Part shown: positions 1 through 10,920 of the stretch, piece after piece
Layout: the number at the start of each line of letters is the position of its first letter
Numbering within the stretch: position 1 is the stretch's first letter
From: Cenococcum geophilum 1.58
Taxonomy: Eukaryota > Ascomycota > Dothideomycetes > Gloniales > Gloniaceae
Reading direction: 5' to 3'
Length of the DNA: 64,000 nucleotides
Assembly (NCBI GenBank): GCA_001692895.1
Contig: KV748211.1
Span: 1,364,001-1,428,000 of the forward strand
Translations under genes and position numbers: made by a program
The notes under the pieces: model-generated
What the model saw: only the letters and a program-made list of their open reading frames with translations
Databases searched by the model: none
What the model was told of the DNA's origin: nothing

Positions 1-253
1 ATGCACCAATTTAAAGTCCCTTTATAACTGCCTAGTTAAACTAGGTACGACACAAGAGAAGAGGCTCATGGTTGACCTAATGTGCTTATGTTAGGCCTAT
101 GAACGACGTGAGATTATGGAGGTTAAATGGATTAGCAGCGGAGACAACCTAGTAGACGCTATGACTAAGGCAAAGCCGTGTTAAGCTCTTAAAACCCTAA
201 TTAATATAAACAAGCTTAACTTAAAGGTTATAGAATGGGTAAAGCGAGACTAA
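1..253 (+). pseudogene. copia X polyprotein C-terminus (RNase H end), partial
   Basis: This is the last part of the RNase H domain of the copia polyprotein. The reading frame contains the family-typical tail WISSGDNLVDAMTKAKP around 128-178 and stops with TAA at 251-253. The same tail is seen in the + copy at about 33957-34008 and in the - copy at about 16945-16990. A TAA after the lysine-rich tail (CAA to TAA type) breaks this copy, so it is not functional. In an intact element this domain degrades the RNA strand of the RNA:DNA hybrid during reverse transcription. Confidence 0.8.
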
Positions 254-503
254 CGGAGCATTTACGGTTCAGCTACGGCCCGTCAGAAGGCCGTATAGTG
301 CATTTATAGCCCGTTAAAAGGCCGTATAGTTCATTTTACGGACCGTAAGTAGGACTTACGGCCAGCTTGGAGCACCATTTGGAAGGCAACCCAGAAGGCA
401 CCTCAGGAGGGATTTCCTATGTATTTTCCTTTGTGTTCTATAGTTTTATTAAAGCAATTACGGAGGCTGTATATAGGTGGTTTCATTTTTTAAGTACTGC
501 CAG

Positions 504-771
504 TGTATAATTACAGCACCTGTTGTACTAAACGCGTGCTTACGCGTTCGGTACACTAGGTACGCGTTTACGCGTTTAGTGCACCAACCACTCGCTTACG
601 CGTCTGGTGCACTTATGAAGCACTGACTAATTAGGGGGGAGGTGCATCAGTATATAGACCACGTAGTCTGCTTTATACAACCGACAGTCACCATCCAAAC
701 AAGCATACGATACTACATGTATTTCGTGCCCGTGGATACGACTCACTCGTGCTATTAAGTTAGTACGAACA
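504..771 (+). repeat. copia X 3' LTR (copy 1)
   Basis: The LTR starts TGTATAATTA and ends GTACGAACA, giving TG...CA ends. It is about 268 bp, against 271 bp in the other copies. It carries repeated ACGCGT words and a G-run at about 635-641, which is shared by all copies. The matching 5' LTR is outside the window, so no TSD can be tested here. Confidence 0.88.
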
Positions 772-2125
772 GGAGTATTAGAAGAGAAAGGGTTAGGTAA
801 TATTAAGAAGGAGCTAAAGATAAAGGGATTAGTTAAGGGTAATAGACAAGCCGGATTATTTAAGGGATCTACTATTAGCGTATTAGTTGTTTCCGCCTCT
901 TCTTAATTAAAATCCTTTTTGGCCTCCTTAGCCTTAAGCTTAAAAAGACCTTATTTAATAAAACGTAACTCCTTTAAGCGTACCTTTTTATAAACCTTTA
1001 TTAGACGGCTTAAACGAGTATAAGTATTTAGTTAAGTTTTTAGAGCCTAAGACGCCTTATTAAAACGATGTTAAACTTTAGTAAGGACTTTATCTAGCTT
1101 ACTCTCTAGTTTTTTAGCTGCTACTAATACGCGAGACTCTAAGGCAGATTAGATAAGGAAGTTAAAGACTTTAAAAATTAATAAAACACGTATACTTAGC
1201 GTTAAAAATAGATTAAATATTACAAGATAATCGCATATTCGCTCGCGTATACTTAGTATATAAAGAAAGTTAGCGACTAAATAGAGCCGCGATTATAATA
1301 TATACTAACTTCTTCTCCGTATAATAAAAATAAGATAGTATAACTTTACTAAGTAATAGAATAAACGTCACTAGCTAATTACAATGATTAGACGCAGAGG
1401 ATTTAATAGAAGGTATTAGAAACAATAAAGGTTATTAAATTAAAGATAGGGATGCTATACCTCTAATAGACAACTTAGAGATAGGAAAGATCTTTAAGAA
1501 TAAAGATAAAAAGGAGGGAGATAGTGTTACGGACCTTATATTGGTAGTAGTAGAACTACTAAAAAGATATATAAACGGACTAGTGGTAGAAGTATAAGAG
1601 GTGCTAAAATTAGTTAAACTATAGAATAAGGGGTAGCTAAGTTACGTAGTTAGTTATATTATAAGTTTAAAACGTAAAAACGTAGGAATATAGGAACGCG
1701 ATATACTAACCTACTAACATACTAATATACTTAGTACATTTCTTAGGCGTAGTATTGTATATTTAAAGGACTACAGTCCCTACCTAGATAGTTCTCTTCT
1801 TTATAGTAAATCTTAGAATATAATTAGAGTTAATCTATTAGGCAACCACTCCACTAGTTATTATTACGTTATTAACTTCTTATTTACCTATATACCTAGC
1901 CTATTAATAAGTCTACTATAGTTCCTACTATAAGGCCTCGTTATATAAAGTTATATAAAAATCCTTAGGTTAACCTAGGTAGTTACTAGTATACTTTTAA
2001 TAGACTTTTTATAGGTCTCCTAGTAATCCTTATACCTTTTCTCTAGTTATATATTTTTATTAAAGTTTTTAGGAGTTTAGAGTAGGGGTTAGATAGATAA
2101 TATATAGTAATATGCTAATATCTCT
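772..2125. other. RIP-degraded repeat relic, family unknown
   Basis: This is AT-rich DNA with abundant TA and hardly any CA/TG, the same composition as the recognisable RIP-mutated elements. Stop codons occur in all frames and I recognise no domain in it. It does not match the copia X internal region that precedes the LTR. It is probably an older element into which copia X inserted. Confidence 0.5.
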
Positions 2126-2185
2126 CCGAACCCCTTCCGGGACGAGCTCTTATAATCTCCCTCTACCGTAAGGTAATGGCGATCA
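2126..2185 (-). repeat. fragment of the 50-52 kb non-autonomous LTR element
   Basis: Read in reverse complement, this stretch matches about 50908-50968 inside the element at 50271-52306. Shared words include GGGAGATTATAA, AGCTCGTCCCGGAAGG and TTCGGAGAG. No LTR of that element is visible beside it, so it is a small internal scrap. Its presence shows that the family has been active elsewhere in this genome. Confidence 0.7.
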
Positions 2186-3881
2186 GGGGCCGACTGTAAG
2201 AAGAGGTGGGCAATATAAGGGATATTATTGCGGGCACGTGCCCGTAGTATATAGTCTCCACGATCCCAGAGGCCTTACCTCCTCAAGAATTCGTCTCCTC
2301 CACAATCTATCTGTTCCTACAACCGTGCCTTATAGCCCCCTGTCTACAAAGTCCCCTCACAATAACATCTTGACTTTATTATATAGTTTACGTACTATCA
2401 TGCCCAAGCCCAACCCACTCGACCATGCAAACTATCAAAAAGATAGCAGCAGTGTCCCGCGACTGGACGGACTGCCGGTTGGAATGCCTTATAAGCTCTC
2501 CAGCCCATACCTGCCATATGGGTAGCGCAAGGTCGTGACACGTACATAGCTTAATAATATCTACTTCGCTATATATTATCGCCGCTTTTACTTACTCCGT
2601 AATAGTAGGGTATATTAAGAAATTATTGAAATAAAAGCGATAAATACTAACAAGCGAAAATTATAATAATTTATGATTGCATTGGAACGTGGTCGTAAAG
2701 AGGCCGAATAGCATCCAGGCTATGTTTAGAACAACGAGTATCTGACATTTACGTTGTGTGGATGGACTCGAATCCAATCGAGCAACTACGCGAGCGGATG
2801 TGACTTTTGCTAGGCCTTGTGCGGCGATGGCTAGCAGTTGAGCTATGTAGTCGAACTACGGATATCAGTTAGTAAGCCATGCTTCTAGTTAATCGGCTTG
2901 ACAGAGCTTGCTTGCCTTGAACGCTTCTATCGCATCCGTTTGATAGGTCTCCAATATGCCGCCCTAAGCCAGATTAGACCCTCGATCTATCATAATCGAT
3001 TAAGCTAGGGTTATGCACTACCACCGAGTCAGTTTTTCAGAGTCTCGAACTTTGACACCGAACTGCGAGGATTGCCTACAGTCGCAAAGAGAAACGTGTA
3101 GCCATCTATCCCCGGTTTCTGCTTCCGCTGAAGCATGGAATATAGACTCGAGCTGTGGCAAAGTCCTAGTGTAATGATAACGAGAGCATAGCTTACGGCT
3201 ACGACATGATGATCCTTTGCATACGGTGCACTATAATTACTCATGGCGGACAAATATTAGCTAGACAAACGTTGCTGAGAGTGCATGAGCTTAAGGTCGC
3301 CGTGTTTAAACGCTGTCGTCCTTCGAAAATGGAAAGACGGCACAAAATGCTGGCTTCCCGGTGGAGTGGATGGCGGTGCAGCGCAGCATCAGAACAAGGG
3401 AGTAACACGTGTGGGCCAGCACCCTCCCTGCTAGCTCGAGCCAAAGCTTGTTCATTCAATTTCGCCAAGTTCGCTAATGCGTCCCGATCACACTACGCGA
3501 AGTCATGGGTTTTTTCTCCTGGTCCTACGATTTGCTGAGCGGCTCACGGCTCGCGAACGAGGAGCAGGGATTAGGCACGTTCCAGATGTGTCTTTGTCCC
3601 CACCCCAATTTTGCAAATATGCACGCTAGAGGGACGCCATTAGTGTCGCGGGGGAACCGGGATGGTGTCCAGACGCACTTTCTCGCCAGATGGTGCACCG
3701 CGAGATGCTGCATGCGAACCTCCAACCCGTGTGAGTAACTTGGTGGAGGGATGGTTGTTGGGGGCTGGAGGTCACCAAAGACTTAGACCCGTCCCACAAC
3801 CCTCTTCAGACTCGTGCTCCTGATCGTTTGGGACCGCACAAGTTTGTTCGTTGAATTATCAACCGTGTTGCACGTTTCACC
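2186..3881. other. intergenic region upstream of the permease gene
   Basis: Base composition changes from RIP-like to normal between about 2200 and 2700. Several ORFs of 66-110 aa overlap on both strands here. None has a recognisable domain, a clear splice structure or a strand preference, so I do not call them genes. The last few hundred bases presumably hold the permease promoter. A C/T-rich stretch lies at about 3780-3830, and the ATG context is TTCACCATGG. Confidence 0.5.
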
Positions 3882-5747
3882 ATGGCTGACCGCGAGGTAA
3901 TTGAGTTAGCCGTCCATAAAGACGCGGAGCGCGGCGACCCAGTGTCTCCTTCGATGAGTGAATCGTATGCAATTTCGAGGCGGCAGCAGTTGGATGTGAG
4001 TGTCCGGTGTCTGAACAAATGAAGCAGACAGCTTCTGACTGCCCTCTAGACGTTCATTACCGTGAAGCCTGCTGTGGCCTTTGGCCTGACGCTCCTCTCC
4101 ACCTGGGAAGGCATTGGCATCACCATCGGCGCCGGCTTGCTCAATGGAGGCCCGACTGCCCTCGTATGGGGACTGTTGTTCGCAGCGATCGGGTCCACCG
4201 CAATTGCTCTCAGTCTTGGTGAGATGGCATCGATGTGAGTACTTGCGTGAAGGCCAAAGGCCTCCGTTTCGCTGATCGCTTCGAGAACTCCTGTGGTAGG
4301 GGCGCAATATCGCTGGACTGGGCTCTATGCTCCGCGTATCATGACTCCCGCTTTTTGGAGCTTGCTTCAAGGTGAGTTTGTGCTCCTCGAAACGTACCGC
4401 ACGAGAACGGAGCTAAAAGTTGGCAGGATGGTTGACGGTGAGCTCATCCTGGCCCTGTCCGATAACCCCAAAGCTCAGTCCACTAATATCCTCCTAGACC
4501 TTCGCCTGGATCTCCATCTCTGCCTCAACAGCCTACGTCTGCGGTGCAATGACACAAGGACTGATCGGGTTGAACAACCCCACGTACGTTCCCAAGCTAT
4601 GGCACATTACGTTGCTGATGTGGGCATATCTCGCTCTCAATGTAATCCTAAACGTATATGGTAGGAGGCTTCTGGTTACTGTCGAGATGTTTGGCGGATT
4701 CATCCACTTGGCGTTCTTTGTAGCAACAGTTGTGACTCTTGCAGTTATGGGACCGAAGAGCTCTGCGTCATTTGTGTTTACAGAGTCGTTCTTTGGACAG
4801 AGCGGCTGGTCGAACAAGACTGTTCAGTGGTGTTTGGGTTTGCTAACGAGTACATCTCTTCTAACTGGTAAGATTAAGGATAATCTATTGCTGTGCCGAC
4901 ATGGCTAATTGCGCCTAGGCTTCGACGGAGTGCTCCACTTAAGCAGCGAGATGAAAGACGCACCAAGGAAGGTCCCACAGAGCATGGTCCTTGGCGTGCT
5001 CATCAACGCACTCCTCGCCTTTGCCTTCGTTCTCGTCCTGCTTTTCTTCATGGGCGACCCCATGGCAGCACTCATGACCCCCACCGGATACCCAGTGATC
5101 GAAATCTATCTTCAAGCAACCGGATCAATCACTGGCGCTACGGTATTAACCTGCTTTATAATCGTACCAGCTGCGGTGTGTCAGTTCAGCATCTTTGCAT
5201 CCGTGACTCGTCTGGTGTGGGCATTTGCTAGGGATAAAGGCCTTCCATTTTCCTCTTTCTTCAGCGTTGTACGACCACCGCCCCTGTCTGAAGAGTCATT
5301 ATAACTGATATCGAGCAGGTCCACCCAACGCTGCGCATCCCTATCCGCTCCCTCGGCCTTGTTGGGATCATCTGTGCCATAATCGGCCTCATTACCGTCG
5401 GCAGCACCGCCGCCTTCTTCGCCATCATCTCGCTCGGCGCTATCTCGCTCTACATCTCCTACCTCGTTCCAATCCTCCTCTTCCTCCTTCGGAAGCTCGA
5501 AGGGCGGCATCCTACATACGGCCCGTGGAACCTGGGCAAATTTGGAATTCCCGTCAATATTTTTGCGGTTTGCTACTGCATCTTTGTCATTATTTGGCTG
5601 CCGTTCCCGTCGATGCTGCCGGTTACGGCGAAGAACTTTAACTATGCGGGGCCGATTATGGGCGCGGTTATTATTATTGCGCTAGCGGATTGGTTCATTA
5701 GTGGCCATAAAAGGTTCCAGGTCCCGACGGATCCTAACAAGGATTAG
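3882..5747 (+). CDS. APC-superfamily permease (choline/GABA permease type)
   Basis: Predicted proton-coupled plasma-membrane transporter of the fungal choline/GABA/amino-acid permease branch. Joining 3882-3995, 4050-4234, 4286-4371, 4427-4437, 4498-4867, 4919-5268 and 5319-5747 gives an uninterrupted 514-aa protein, a normal length for this family. All six introns (50-60 bp) begin GT and end AG, and several have CTAAT/CTGAT branch sites. Family features are a hydrophilic N-terminus, then TWEGIGITIGAGLLNGGPTA with EMAS shortly after, GAQYRWT, FDGVLHLSSEMKDAPRKVPQ in the middle, WAFARDKGLPFS, and about 12 hydrophobic segments. The ATG at 3882 has a good context and begins the exon. Exon 4 is only 11 nt. 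The gene converges on the P450 gene, with 284 bp between the stop codons. Substrate cannot be told from sequence; choline, GABA or another amine are all possible. No RIP-type stops are seen. Confidence 0.92.
4427..4437 (+). other. 11-nt micro-exon of the permease gene
   Basis: The exon reads GATGGTTGACG between an intron at 4372-4426 (GTGAGT...CAG) and one at 4438-4497 (GTGAGC...TAG). Including it gives LLQGWLTTFAWIS across the three exons, which is the pattern expected in this family at this point. Skipping it, or reading through either intron, breaks the frame. Confidence 0.85.
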
Positions 5748-6031
5748 GCAGAAGGTTAGAAGCGGCGTGGAACAGGATACATTCACTAGAGGCGATAAGA
5801 AGTAGCAATAAAAGAAGGGTTCGTGTATGATGGACATGCATATGGAAGCAATAGTACAGATCGTGCAGAACCTCACCTTATTTCGCCTAAGGAGACTAAG
5901 TCTATTCAGAGGTCACTGCCAGAGTGCTAACAGAATCTGAATATGCCGCGAAGCGGCTTTTCCTAAAAATAAAACTGGCTTTCCCGGATGCTAGACCAAT
6001 TTCTCGCCTCCATATCCCAATCAGCACACCT

Positions 6032-7850
6032 TCAATATCTCGCAACCTTGAACTCTACCATTGGCCCTTCCCTCATAACCCCTATACAATCCACCATCTG
6101 CCACTCATCCACCCTCCTCCTGCCCACTTCCAAATCCCGGCTTCCCTCCCCAAGCGTGTCCCCCTCCGCCTGCCTAAAGTCAAACTTCCACAGAAGATGA
6201 GCCAACGCTATCTTATACTCCAAGTACGCCAAAGGTTTACCGATACAGCCTCTGATACCTAGACCAAACGGACAGAAGGCCCGGCGCGCTATGTTAACAC
6301 TCGCCTGAGTTATACCGGCTCTTTCATCGACGAGCCAGCGCTCGGGACAGAAGGACCAAGGATCAGGGTAGTAGTCTGGGTTATGATGGATAGAGTAGGC
6401 GGGCACGCCGACAACAATGCCGGCGGGTATGTGGTGACCATCGATAACTAACCCTCCAGGAAGAACTTCGCGAGGGACATGGCTGGGTTTTGGAGGTGCG
6501 CGACGCAATGTCTCTTCCATAACGCCGTCTAGGTATTTGCAGGAGTCCAGCTTCTCTCCGGTGCGGATTTCGTCAGCGGATTGGAAAGTCGAGCGAACTT
6601 CGGCGGCAGCTTTCTGGAGCGTGCTGGGATTGTGAAGGAGGTAGAAGAAGGATGCTGCGAGCGCGGTGGCAGTTGTATCGGCGCCGGCGGCGATGAAGAG
6701 GACGCTGTCAGCGAGGAGCTCTGCCTTTGACAATGCCACACCTGTCTTAGGGTCCTGTGCGTTGAGGAGATAGTGCATCATATCCTTCCGTAACGGCTTG
6801 CCTTCGGCTTTTGCAGCTTTTTCAGCCACAACTTTTGCTTCCAACTGCTCGAGGCCGTAATTGACAAGTCGGACATTATCCTGTACCGACGGCCCACCGA
6901 TTATTTCCATAAATTTGCTGTTCATGATAGGAGCCAGATACCTGGCACCGGGTAGGAAGGCGAACTAAAATTCTATCAACGAGAGCAATCCCAGACGGTC
7001 GCGATTAGTAGACACGACTCACCCAGTACATGTACTTATTTGCAGACATAATAGCCCTCGAGATATATCGATTATCCTCTTTCTCCAAACAATCAAATTT
7101 CTTCCCAAACGCTAGATCCCCCATAACGTCGAACGCCATCCAAGTACACCACGCGCTCACATTCTTCTTTTCACTCCACTCACCCTCTCTCGGCGCAATT
7201 ACCTCACAAAACTTCTTCACATGCGCCAAAATAAATTCCTCGGCCTCCTTCAGCGTATTAGTGGAAAAGCACTGCGCAATAAATCTTCTGCGAACAATAT
7301 GTCTCTGCTTGTCGATTTCTGTGGCAATACTGAAGGCTCCAGAGCCAGCATCGAGGGTGCGGTACCATTCAGATTTGCAAACGTTGGTTTTCTGGGGGCC
7401 GTAAATGGTGTTGAGGGCCGTTGAGGTATTGAAGGAGAGAGTGTTGGGACCTATGCGGACGATTTGACCTGAGGATGATGTCAGATAGGCAGAGAGAGAA
7501 TAGGGAGTGGGAAAGGGCTAGGGGTGGTGAAAGAGGGGTTACCGTATTTCTTGTGGTCCAGAAGGTGGTGGATGTGTCTATTCCCGCCCATGCATTGGAA
7601 AATGAGGGGCCAGTTAGAGAGTTTGTAGGATAATGGCCCTGGATACTTCGCGAGAGGATGAAGCGTAACACGATATCCAGACTGGACAACAAACTATGCA
7701 ATGTCAAAACGACTGTGAAGTCTATAATAAAATCAGTCGACATGGACGCACGAATATTAATATTGCAATGCAGCCATAACTAATCAACCTTGAAATCGGT
7801 ACAGTTAATGTGGCTAAAGCTACCTCTTTCAATTGCAGGAGAAGATCCAT
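6032..7850 (-). CDS. cytochrome P450 monooxygenase, microsomal
   Basis: Heme-thiolate monooxygenase, probably anchored in the ER membrane and served by a P450 reductase. Exons (minus strand) are 7850-7752, 7681-7543, 7468-7023 and 6964-6032; introns are 70, 74 and 58 bp with GT/AG ends. The joined protein is 538 aa with no stop. In order it shows a hydrophobic N-terminal anchor (residues ~10-33), HPLAKYPGP (proline hinge), GQIVRIGPNTLSF, the I-helix AAGADTTA, the K-helix EETLRR (ExxR), FCPERW, and the heme loop FGLGIRGCIGKPLA with the cysteine ligand. The pattern fits fungal E-class group I enzymes such as benzoate-hydroxylase or isotrichodermin-hydroxylase relatives. The substrate is unknown. 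An upstream in-frame ATG at 7919 would add 23 residues; I prefer 7850 because it gives a normal-length anchor. It is convergent with the permease and lies in the same unmutated island. Confidence 0.93.
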
Positions 7851-8210
7851 AATCAAAGGTCCTTGGAGGAAACAAAACATACAATCAAGAAAAGAGAGGA
7901 TGGCATAAATAGTTGCCATCTTTATAACTATCGAACCCCGCCCACTTCGCTTGGGGATCGATCCCGCGAGTCAGCTGCGCCAGAGAGCCAGTACCAGCGG
8001 CCTCGGCACACTGACGCTAAACTGCTTTTGCAAACACGGTCAATTCTATGGCGGCCACGAAAGCCTACTGGACACGTCCTCCTCGTTGTGTATCAGGCCT
8101 CAGACCCGGCCCGAGCATAGCCGGGCCCCTAGCGCAGTTAGGGCAGAACTTGAGGCGCTCTTATTAATACTAGTCTCTGTCGAAGAAAATGCCACTTTCC
8201 TTTAACTAAT
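7851..8210. other. upstream region of the P450 gene
   Basis: This is normal-composition DNA that should hold the P450 promoter. A GC-rich patch lies at 7935-8160. Two overlapping ORFs of 84-95 aa lack recognisable features and are probably chance. Composition switches sharply to RIP-type DNA after about 8210, which marks the edge of the gene island. Confidence 0.5.
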
Positions 8211-10763
8211 TCGCTATCTACTGGCCTTAAGTCTACCCTACCGTCTAAGGGTCTTCAGTGCGGAACTTATAACGCTTTAACTTTAATTTAAGAAATTTTA
8301 TACAAGAGATACTCTCTCCTATATATTTAACTATACCTCTTACTAATTATTAAAGCCGAATTAGGAAATAATACAGCCCCTCTCTCTAGTATAACTTTAA
8401 TATTAAGTAATTCCTTAAGGTATAAGTTATAGAGGGTATTAATAATAGATTAGGTAGTTTCTATATTAGTTAGCGGATCTTATTATTTTATTTTATTTTA
8501 AAATAAGTAGAGGTTTATATAGCTCTTTAATTATCTAGTTATATATTAATAAAAGATATTTCCGTAATAAAACTTACTTAAGAACTTAATATACTACTTA
8601 GGCGGTTATATTTTAATAGATTTAACTACTTTACCTCTATAGAGTACGTTAACTTCTTTTAAGTATTAGAAAAAACCAACTTGACTACTCCTATATAGAC
8701 TACTCTATTTAAAAAGCTTATAAACAATTAACGCTAGGGCAAAAGTAGTTATAAAGAGTTATAAAATTCTAAAATATTCTAATAATAGTTATATTTAATT
8801 ACTTCTATTATTTATAGAAGTTGTGCGCCCTCCCCCCTCCCCCTCCCACTACCATTAATTTCTTTATAAAAATATTAGGAATATACTTACTTAAAAGTGG
8901 TATTAAGCGTCAAGTTATCAAGGTATTGGCTAGGCCAAGTCCTTATAATGGTTATAAATGCATTAATTAATACCTTATAGATATTGCCAATAATATAAAG
9001 ATTTAGCCCCTAGCTTATATTTTATATAGCTAGCTAATAAATAAAAATATAAGTTACTAAGCCTTATAGTTAACCCTTAAGCGTTACTAGGCAACGATAA
9101 CCTTAACTTTAAGGATAACGTTAGAGACTAAGTACTTGGGCCTTTTAGGATAAGAATATATACTATAACTACGACGCTTTATAGTATCTCCTATTCTATA
9201 AGCTGGTTAGCAAAGCGCTTTAACTCGCTAAATATGGGGACCCTCTCTCCTATATAGCACGGGTAAGCATTTCCGTCTAATACTTTATATTTTAGAATTA
9301 GATACTATCTAATATAAGTCTCCAAAGCCATAAGATAGTTAAAGTTAATATATATTTTATTTGAGTAGTATATAATTAGGTCTTAAGAGAAGTTAAAAGG
9401 TTATAGCGCAAGTCGCTATATTGCTATTAGTAATACTACTTACTTTAAAATATTTAAAATATATTTAAAAAGACGCGTTAAGAAATTTTAAGCTTTAATT
9501 TTAGAACCTTATATTAACTAAAATATATAAATAAGTATATAGATAAATAAAGAGGCTCTTAAAATATAATTAATATCTAATACGGTCCTAAACTTAGTCT
9601 ATATATATAAATACTAATAAGTTAGATATAAAAAGCCTTTAGGGGAGACGTAAGTGGTAATATAGCGTATATCCCTCTAGATAGTACCTATAATATATTA
9701 ACGAGAGGAAAAATACTATTAGGTTACATTCTAAGACTCCTATATAGGAGAGTCCTAATTGCTTATCTTGCCCTATCTGCCCTTTATACTATACTTCTAT
9801 ATTATTATAAATTGCTATTAAATATTATTGCCTACCTACTCCTAGCCTTTTACTATCCTATACGCATATCCGCGTCGCCTATAGTCCTCCTACTTATAGC
9901 TAATAATCCAGCCCTACCCTAACAACCCTCTCTAAGTTTCTTACCTCCTATCTTCCTATATCTAATGGCGCGCTTAACCTAGTACTAGCTATAAGGGTAT
10001 ACTAAGCCCCTATAGCCGAGTACCCGCTTTGCCAACGTATTAAAATATATTAGGTAGATTAAGGTATGGAGGGAGTAAAGGGCGGTTTTTTATATAAATA
10101 TATCTATTATATTATACTACGTACAATACTGCGCATATAGTCTCTAGGCTATAGCCCTATAGTTTTATATATATAAATCCTTTTTAGGCAGCTCAATATG
10201 TACTAGTAGCTATAGAGGGCGGTTTAGATAAAAGGCTTATTATAGGCCCCCTGCCTGCGGGGTATATACGGTTTAGCTATATATAGGTGCCGTACGGTAT
10301 ATCGTCATACGGCATAAGAAGAAGGGGATCGCTGCCGTAGGTGGATGCCGTGATTCGAGCATACTAGATGTGTACGTAAAGACGTGGTAGTCGTGTACGT
10401 AAAGACGTGGCAGTCGTGTTCGTAGGCCTCCGCTAGGGCTCACCCTCCCAGCAAGAAAATTCTTCGCACCACGCCGCAGCGCCGGCACTACGCAGCCGTA
10501 CGTACGTCTCTGCGTTTACTCTAGTAGTCTATTAGCACGATCCTAATAGAACGCCAATAGTAGCTACTAGGTTCCCAGGCTCTACCGCGTAGAAGTATAG
10601 AGCCCGATTTTATAGAGCCCAATATAATTAATTACCTATTAAAGTAGTTAACTGGTTAACTAATAGATATATTACTCTTTAGTAGTGTCGCGTTCTATTA
10701 ATAAGTCGACCCTTCTATATTTTTATACTAAAAGCTTTTAAATAATAAGTTAGATAGTTTTAC
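8211..10763. other. RIP-degraded repeat DNA with no identifiable gene
   Basis: Most of this is AT-rich with stops in all frames. A C-rich run (CCCTCCCCCCTCCCCC type) lies at about 8827-8850. A less mutated patch is at about 10250-10510 and contains a tandem duplication, listed separately. I find no LTR pair or conserved protein motif here, so the element class is unknown. Confidence 0.5.
10370..10415 (+). repeat. 23-bp tandem duplication
   Basis: The unit GTGTACGTAAAGACGTGG plus AGTC with one variable base occurs at 10370-10392 and again at 10393-10415. The start of a third, diverged unit follows. The patch has normal CA/TG content, so the duplication is younger than, or protected from, the RIP in the surrounding DNA. 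Confidence 0.8.
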
Positions 10764-10920
10764 TGACTTAGTTAATTAAGGTATAAATATAGTAGTAAGA
10801 TATATATATGCCTATATAATTATTAGTCTATTAGCAAGGATTTAACGTTAGAGAGGGGAAAGGAGAAGAATAGTAACGCCGCCTAAAGTAGGGTTTTTAT
10901 ACGGTCCCCTAGTCACTTAA
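10764..10920 (-). repeat. gypsy G 3' LTR remnant
   Basis: It begins TGACTTAGTTAATTAAG, which matches the start of the G LTRs at 35112 and 59796. It also shares the purine block GAGGGGAAAGGAGAAGAA with them. It then passes directly into the pol chromodomain end near 10920, so the distal part of this LTR and the 3' UTR have been deleted. Confidence 0.65.

Larger units (their letters stand above)
1..771 (+). mobile_element. Ty1/copia element X, copy 1, 3' end
   Basis: This is the 3' part of a copia retrotransposon whose 5' part lies outside the window. It aligns base for base with 33833-34601 of the complete + copy and, reversed, with the left part of the - copy at 15930. It holds the end of the polyprotein, a 3' UTR and one LTR. 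It keeps more CA/TG dinucleotides than the other two copies, so it is less mutated. The family assignment rests on the copia-type RNase H end and the shared LTR. Confidence 0.9.

Noticed and set aside
2238..3738. Several ORFs of 66-110 aa on both strands
   Set aside because: They overlap each other, lack domains, splice signals or strand preference, and lie where only the permease promoter is expected.
6529..6741. 70-aa ORF inside the P450 gene
   Set aside because: Alternative frame of the last P450 exon on the same strand.
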